Assembly: GCA_023412435.1 (NCBI GenBank) | Contig: JAEYNS010000137.1 | Location: 1 to 9,748, forward strand | Reading direction: 5' to 3' | Source of the DNA: Actinomycetes bacterium | GTDB lineage: Bacteria; Actinomycetota; Actinomycetes; Propionibacteriales; Propionibacteriaceae | DNA length: 9,748 nt | Part shown: positions 5,975 to 9,748 of the stretch, one piece after another | Layout of the letters: each line of letters opens with the position of its first letter | Numbering within the stretch: the stretch's first letter is position 1 | Notes under the pieces: model-generated | Told to the model about the DNA's origin: nothing | The model's database searches: none | What the model saw: the letters and a program-made list of their open reading frames with translations, nothing else | Translations under genes and position numbers: made by a program

Positions 5975-7726
5975 GTGACAGCGAAGAAGTTCTTGCTGCC
6001 CCTGCTGGCAGGTGGACTCGCCATGACGCTCGCCGCCTGCGGCGGGCCGGCTCCCACCCAGACCGCGACCGACAGCGCCAGCCCTGGCGCGAGTGCTCCG
6101 GCCACCTCGGCTCCGGCTCAGTCCGAGGGCTGGGACATCAACGAGACCCCGCGCGACCAGGTCGCTGACGGCGGCGAGTTCAAGGGCTCGATCAGCTTCG
6201 AGATCTCCACCTGGAACACTTTCTCGGTCGCCGGCAACGAGTCGTCCCTGAACGACCTGGTGGCTCCGATCCGCCCGCGGTACTTCAACTACCTTCCCTC
6301 GGGCGATCCGGAGACCAACACCGACTACCTCGAGTCGTTCACCGAGAACGTCGCCGACGGCAAGCTCAGCGTTTCCCTGAAGCTGAACCCGAACGCGAAG
6401 TGGAACGACGGCGACCCGATCGACGTTGACGACTGGATCGCCACCTGGAAGGCGATGAACGGCTCCGACGAGGACTTCACCGCCGCCTCCACCGAGGGCT
6501 GGGTCGAGATCGACTCGATCGCCGCCGGCGCCGACAAATTCGAGGTGCTCGTCACGTTCAAGGCGACCTACCCGGACTGGACCGCGCTGTTCGGCGACGG
6601 CCCGCTGCGCGCCGAGGGCGTCAAGGATGCCAAGACCTTCAACGAGGGCTGGGCTGACTACAACAACGACTGGTTCAGCGGTCCGTTCTACGTGAGCAAC
6701 TGGGACAAGACCTCCGGTACCGTCACCCAGGAGCCGAACCCGAACTGGTGGGGCGACAAGCCCAAGCTGGACAAGGTGACCTGGAAGCTCGTCCCGAGCG
6801 AGGCCTCGGCTGCCGCGTTCGCGAACCAGGAAATCGACTTCCTCGACATCGGCCCGGATCCGAACGGCTACCAGCTGGCTTCCTCCGCGCCGAACTCCGA
6901 GGTCCGCTCGGCTCTTGGCCCGAACTTCCGCCACTTCACGTTCAACTCCAAGGCGCCGAACCTGTCTGACGTCAACGTCCGCCAGGCCATCGTCAAGGGC
7001 CTCGACCGGGCGCAGATCGCAGCGTCCGACCTCGCGGGTCTGCCGCTGGAGTTCCGCCCGCTGAACAACAACATCTTCGTTGAGAACCAGACCGGCTACG
7101 TCGACCTCGGCGCCGAGACCGGCATCGACTACGACCCCGAGGGTGCGAAGGCCCAGCTCGACGCTGCCGGCTGGACGCTCAACGAGTCGACCGGCTTCCG
7201 TGAGAAGGACGGTCAGCAGCTCGATGTGACCTTCGCGGTCCTGGGCGGCGTTGCCGCCTCGGAGAACGAGGGCCTGCAGGCGCAGAACATGCTGAAGGAG
7301 ATCGGGGTCAACCTGATCCTCAACACCATCGACACCACCACCGACTGGCCGAACGTGCTGTACGAGTACAAGTTCGACATCATCGCGTTCTCGTGGATCG
7401 GTACTCCGTACCCGCTGCGTGGCATCGACCAGATCTACGGTGCCACCACCAAGCACGGCAAGTTCACCCCGAACGACTCCAACTTCGCCCAGCTCGATGT
7501 CGCCAAGGTCAACGAGCTGACCCCGAAGATCTCTGTCGAGATGGATCACGACGCCCGACTGGCCATGGGCCAGGAGGCCGCCAAGGCCATCTGGGAGTCG
7601 GTGCACACCCTGCCGCTCTACCAGCGTCCGGACCTGATCGCGGTCCGTGACACCCTGGCGAACTACGGTTCGTTCGGGATGGGCGAGCCCCGCTGGACCG
7701 ATGTCGGGTACGTCAAGGCCTCCTGA
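5975..7726 (+). CDS. Peptide-binding lipoprotein, family 5 extracellular solute-binding protein
   Basis: Receptor of the importer, anchored to the outer face of the cell membrane, where it captures peptides and delivers them to the permeases. The 583-residue precursor begins with a lipoprotein signal: K4-K5, a hydrophobic core (6-18) and the lipobox LAAC with lipidated Cys22. An Ala/Pro/Ser/Thr-rich linker follows (about 23-50). The folded part shows family 5 marks: LKLNPNAKWNDGDPI (136-149), GPFYVSNWDK (236-245), PNPNWWGDKPKLDKVTW (254-270), DVNVRQAIVKGLDR (332-345) and PLNNNIFVENQTGY (362-375). It is acidic and has no cysteine beyond the lipidated one, unlike the second binding protein. Length is usual for the family. 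It starts 168 bp after the ATPase gene, in the same direction, with its own candidate promoter and leader, which would allow receptor to be made in excess over channel. Peptide is the likely ligand; the exact ligand cannot be read from sequence. Confidence 0.93.
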   Translation: MTAKKFLLPLLAGGLAMTLAACGGPAPTQTATDSASPGASAPATSAPAQSEGWDINETPRDQVADGGEFKGSISFEISTWNTFSVAGNESSLNDLVAPIRPRYFNYLPSGDPETNTDYLESFTENVADGKLSVSLKLNPNAKWNDGDPIDVDDWIATWKAMNGSDEDFTAASTEGWVEIDSIAAGADKFEVLVTFKATYPDWTALFGDGPLRAEGVKDAKTFNEGWADYNNDWFSGPFYVSNWDKTSGTVTQEPNPNWWGDKPKLDKVTWKLVPSEASAAAFANQEIDFLDIGPDPNGYQLASSAPNSEVRSALGPNFRHFTFNSKAPNLSDVNVRQAIVKGLDRAQIAASDLAGLPLEFRPLNNNIFVENQTGYVDLGAETGIDYDPEGAKAQLDAAGWTLNESTGFREKDGQQLDVTFAVLGGVAASENEGLQAQNMLKEIGVNLILNTIDTTTDWPNVLYEYKFDIIAFSWIGTPYPLRGIDQIYGATTKHGKFTPNDSNFAQLDVAKVNELTPKISVEMDHDARLAMGQEAAKAIWESVHTLPLYQRPDLIAVRDTLANYGSFGMGEPRWTDVGYVKAS

Positions 7727-7743
7727 CCTTCGGTAACGATTTA

Positions 7744-7777
7744 GAAACGGGCCGCCCCCCCCCGGCCGGCCCGTTTC
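7744..7777 (+). terminator. Strong hairpin terminator after the first binding-protein gene
   Basis: GAAACGGGCCG (7744-7754) and CGGCCCGTTTC (7767-7777) form a perfect 11-bp stem around a 12-base loop containing nine consecutive C. It begins 17 bases after the stop codon. The A/T base pairs at the foot supply TTT on the 3' side, followed by CGCTT rather than a long T-run, as is common in high-G+C actinobacteria. It marks the end of the transporter operon and separates it from the second binding-protein gene. Confidence 0.85.
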
Positions 7778-7823
7778 GCTTCCCCTGAGTGTTTCCCCTA
7801 GCCAAGCCCCCGTAGCGGGACGA

Positions 7824-7829
7824 TAGGCT
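7824..7829 (+). promoter_or_regulatory. Possible -10 for the second binding-protein gene
   Basis: TAGGCT (within GATAGGCT) fits TAnnnT and lies after the terminator. The transcript would start near 7836 and carry a leader of about 160 bases containing all the hairpins described below. No clear -35 is seen 16-19 bp upstream. A promoter must exist somewhere after 7777, but this exact choice is weakly supported. Confidence 0.35.
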
Positions 7830-7856
7830 GACCAGGCGCGAGCGATTTCATCTCAA

Positions 7857-7887
7857 CAGGAATGGGGATCAGTTCCGCTGATTCCTG
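7857..7887 (+). other. Bulged stem-loop in the second binding-protein leader (hairpin A)
   Basis: The outer stem CAGGA (7857-7861) pairs with TCCTG (7883-7887) and the inner stem ATCAG (7868-7872) with CTGAT (7878-7882). A 6-base bulge ATGGGG sits on the left side only and the loop is TTCCG. Ten base pairs in two blocks suggest a folded RNA leader element. It matches no riboswitch class I know. Confidence 0.4.
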
Positions 7888-7900
7888 ATAGCGTTCAAAT

Positions 7901-7940
7901 CTCACCAGGTGAAGGGCCATCTCGTTGGCCGACTGGTGAG
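7901..7940 (+). other. Second bulged stem-loop in the leader (hairpin B)
   Basis: A perfect 8-bp outer stem CTCACCAG (7901-7908) with CTGGTGAG (7933-7940) encloses an inner stem GGCCA (7915-7919) with TGGCC (7926-7930) and loop TCTCGT. Six unpaired bases lie on the left and two on the right. This repeats the design of hairpin A: outer stem, 6-base left bulge, 5-bp inner stem, 5-6-base loop. The left arm also contains the DNA palindrome TCACC-A-GGTGA (7902-7912), so a protein-binding site is an alternative reading. Confidence 0.45.
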
Positions 7941-7942
7941 TA

Positions 7943-7992
7943 CGTCGACACGACGCAGTTCCCTCTCACGAGGAGGGACTTCTCCTAGGAGG
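7943..7992 (+). promoter_or_regulatory. Ribosome-site region with alternative pairings
   Basis: The Shine-Dalgarno AGGAGG (7987-7992) sits 4 bases before the ATG at 7997. The CTCCT next to it (7982-7986) is complementary to its AGGAG, forming the DNA palindrome CTCCTAGGAG, and can instead pair with an upstream AGGAG (7971-7975). That upstream segment can itself be held in a third stem, TCCCTC (7960-7965) with GAGGGA (7973-7978). A small hairpin CGTCG-ACA-CGACG occupies 7943-7955. The pairings compete, which would suit translational control, but purine-rich stretches near ribosome sites make some of this expected by chance. Confidence 0.35.
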
Positions 7993-7996
7993 TTCA

Positions 7997-9685
7997 ATGC
8001 GAGGACACACTCGCCTCGTTTCGGCTGCCGCGTTGGTGGCTGTTGGACTGCTCGCCAGTGCCTGTACCGGCACGCCCGCACCGACCGCCGGTGGGGCCAG
8101 CAGCCCGGCAGCGACAGGCGCCCCTGCCGAGGCCACGTCCATCTCGATCCGCGGCTGCACCCCGCAGAACCCGCTGATCGGCACCAACACCACAGAGGTC
8201 TGCGGCGGCAACGTCCTCGACGCTGTGACCGCCAAGCTCGTCCACTACAACTCCGACACCGCGGCCCCCGAGCTGGACATCGCGGAGTCGATCGAGACCA
8301 CCGACTCCATCACCTTCACCGTCAAGCTGAAGGCCGGCTACAAGTTCCACGACGGCACCGACGTCAAGGCCAAGAACTTCGTGGACGCCTGGAACTGGGC
8401 CGCCTACGGGCCCAACGCCCAGCTGAACTCCTACTTCTTCGAGCCGATCGAGGGCTACGGCGACCTGCAGTGCGGCACCGCCCCGAATGCCGAGGGTGAG
8501 GAAGAGGTCAACTGTGAGGCCGCCCCGCCGGCGAAGGACACCATGTCCGGCCTGGCCGTGGTCGACGACAGCACCTTCACCATCAAGACCTCCGCGCCGA
8601 CCTCGAACCTGCCGGTCCGCCTGGGCTACACCGCCTTCATCCCGCAGCCGGACGCCTTCTTCGCCGACACCTCCGAGGGCAAGAAGACCTTCGCTGACGC
8701 CGTCATCGGCGCCGGCCCGTACAAGCTGGTCTCCAAGACGGACACCGCCATGGAGCTGGAGAAGTTCGCCGACTACTCCGGTGCGTACCCCGGCTCGGTC
8801 GACAAGGTCACCTTCCGGGTCTACAACGACCTCAACGCGGCCTACAACGACACCGTCGCCAACAACCTCGACCTGACCGACGTGATCCCGTCCGACATGC
8901 TGGTCGCCGACCAGTGGAAGACCGACCTCGACGGCCGCTTCGGGACCCGCGACACCGGCGTCATCCAGGTGCTGTCGTTCTCGCCCAAGGACGAGAACTT
9001 CAAGAACCCCGACATGCGTCGTGCGATCAGCATGGGCTTCGACCGTGAGCTGATCACCAAGCAGGTCTTCGAGGGCGCCCGTACCCCGGCCACCGGTTGG
9101 GTCTCCCCGGTCGTGGACGGCTACAAGGCCGGCCAGTGCCCGGACTGCACCTTCAACCCGACCGAGGCCAAGAAGCTCTACGACGCCGCCGGCGGCTACA
9201 AGGGCACCATGCCGATCGGTGTGAACGGCGACGGTGGCCACCAGGTGTGGGCCGAGGCCTTCTGCAACCAGCTCAAGAACAACCTCGGCATGGACTGCGC
9301 GGTTGTTGCCACTCCGGACTTCGCCACCCTGCGCACCAGCATCCGTGCTCGTGAGCTGGAGGGCCTGTACCGCGGCGGCTGGCAGATGGACTACCCCTCG
9401 ATCGAGAACTTCCTGACCCCGATCTACGCCACCGGTGCCTCGTCGAACGACTCCGACTACTCCAACCCGGAGTTCGACAAGCTGCTGACGCAGGCCGCTG
9501 CCGCCCCGAGCAATGATGAGGCGAACGCGCTCTACCAGCAGGCCGAGGCCATCCTCGGCAAGGACAACCCGACGATCCCGCTGTGGTACCAGCAGAGCCA
9601 GTTCGGCTGGTCCACCAAGATCGCCGAGGTGAAGATGACCCCGTTCTCCACCTTCGACCTCTCGTCGGTGGTTCTGAACGGCTGA
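7997..9685 (+). CDS. Second family 5 solute-binding lipoprotein, cysteine-rich
   Basis: A second extracytoplasmic receptor of the peptide/oligopeptide-binding family, 562 residues. Signal: R2 and R6, a hydrophobic core (8-19) and the lipobox-like LLASAC with Cys23 as lipidation site, followed by a Thr/Pro/Ala/Gly-rich linker (24-47). Family marks include GYKFHDGTDVKAKNFVDAW (114-132), GAGPYKLVS (238-246), the NPDMRRAISMGFDRELI stretch (337-353), FNPTEAKKLYDAAGGY (386-401) and NPTIPLWYQQSQFGW (524-538). Eight further cysteines fall in four close pairs: C54/C69, C159/C173, C381/C384 and C423/C434, plausibly disulfides outside the cell. It shares fold-level motifs but little obvious sequence with the first binding protein. 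The start is set by AGGAGG at 7987-7992. It lies after the operon's terminator and has its own long leader and terminator, so it appears to be a single-gene unit. It may feed the adjacent channel or a transporter beyond the window; the ligand is unknown. Confidence 0.92.
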   Translation: MRGHTRLVSAAALVAVGLLASACTGTPAPTAGGASSPAATGAPAEATSISIRGCTPQNPLIGTNTTEVCGGNVLDAVTAKLVHYNSDTAAPELDIAESIETTDSITFTVKLKAGYKFHDGTDVKAKNFVDAWNWAAYGPNAQLNSYFFEPIEGYGDLQCGTAPNAEGEEEVNCEAAPPAKDTMSGLAVVDDSTFTIKTSAPTSNLPVRLGYTAFIPQPDAFFADTSEGKKTFADAVIGAGPYKLVSKTDTAMELEKFADYSGAYPGSVDKVTFRVYNDLNAAYNDTVANNLDLTDVIPSDMLVADQWKTDLDGRFGTRDTGVIQVLSFSPKDENFKNPDMRRAISMGFDRELITKQVFEGARTPATGWVSPVVDGYKAGQCPDCTFNPTEAKKLYDAAGGYKGTMPIGVNGDGGHQVWAEAFCNQLKNNLGMDCAVVATPDFATLRTSIRARELEGLYRGGWQMDYPSIENFLTPIYATGASSNDSDYSNPEFDKLLTQAAAAPSNDEANALYQQAEAILGKDNPTIPLWYQQSQFGWSTKIAEVKMTPFSTFDLSSVVLNG

Positions 9686-9700
9686 TCACCACATAAGGTA

Positions 9701-9729
9701 GGCCCGCCGGGCTCAACACCCGGCGGGCC
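9701..9729 (+). terminator. GC-rich hairpin terminator after the second binding-protein gene
   Basis: GGCCCGCCGGG (9701-9711) and CCCGGCGGGCC (9719-9729) form a perfect 11-bp stem with the 7-base loop CTCAACA, 15 bases after the stop codon. No T-run follows, which is usual for actinobacterial terminators of this strength. A small 5-bp hairpin GACCC-AAG-GGGTC (9730-9742) directly follows. No further gene is visible before the window ends. Confidence 0.8.
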
Positions 9730-9748
9730 GACCCAAGGGGTCCAACCC

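Noticed and set aside
5873..7606. Minus-strand 577-codon open frame opposite the first binding protein
   Set aside because: Val/Leu/Arg/Asp-rich shadow without motifs or ribosome site. The plus-strand lipoprotein is unambiguous.
7909..8499. Alternative plus-strand frame spanning the leader and start of the second binding protein
   Set aside because: Arg-rich shadow in a different frame. The leader part is explained by inverted repeats and the rest by the lipoprotein gene.
7994..9241. Minus-strand 415-codon open frame opposite the second binding protein
   Set aside because: Gly/Val/Asp-rich composition, no recognisable domain, mirror of a clear lipoprotein gene.
9686..9704. TCACC...GGTAG after the second binding-protein gene as another copy of the TCACC/GGTGA site
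   Set aside because: One arm is imperfect, the spacing differs and it lies after the gene. Most likely chance.

Overview
The window is high-G+C DNA with codon third positions almost always G or C. It carries a type I glutamine synthetase beside an RDD membrane protein, a fused two-domain peptide-transporter ATPase, Ala/Pro/Ser/Thr-rich lipoprotein linkers and a start that looks leaderless. Together these point to an actinobacterium (Actinomycetota). A propionibacterial relative is my guess from general look only; the sequence does not prove it. I see no mobile element, CRISPR array, tRNA or rRNA.

Layout. (1) Positions 1-1143, minus strand: the first 381 codons of glnA; the C-terminus runs off the left edge. 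(2) Positions 1144-1299: divergent control region with a GlnR-like array of four 5-bp boxes at an exact 11-bp pitch, facing glnA. (3) Positions 1300-1725, plus strand: a small RDD-family membrane protein. (4) Positions 1769-5806: a tight cluster of two OppB/DppB- and OppC/DppC-type permeases (10-bp gap) and a single 700-residue ATPase with two nucleotide-binding domains, whose start overlaps the end of the second permease by 4 bp. (5) Positions 5807-5974: a gap with tandem palindromic repeats and two competing hairpins. (6) Positions 5975-7726: a peptide-binding lipoprotein (family 5 solute-binding protein), followed by a strong hairpin terminator. (7) Positions 7779-7996: a gap of about 220 bp dense in inverted repeats, probably a long structured 5' leader. 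(8) Positions 7997-9685: a second, divergent family 5 solute-binding lipoprotein with eight extra cysteines, closed by a GC-rich terminator at 9701-9729.

How it works together. Two permeases form the membrane channel. The fused ATPase supplies both nucleotide-binding domains, each followed by a cysteine-containing C-terminal domain of the type that holds an iron-sulfur cluster in mycobacterial relatives. The first binding lipoprotein is very probably the cognate receptor. The second has its own leader and terminator and may widen the substrate range of the same channel or serve another transporter outside the window. Peptide uptake next to glnA fits nitrogen nutrition, but the link is only by proximity.

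Assessment. The proteins belong to known families and I found no new enzymatic system. The less ordinary material is in the gaps: the GlnR-like box array, the tandem operator before the first binding protein, and the hairpin-rich leaders of both binding-protein genes.
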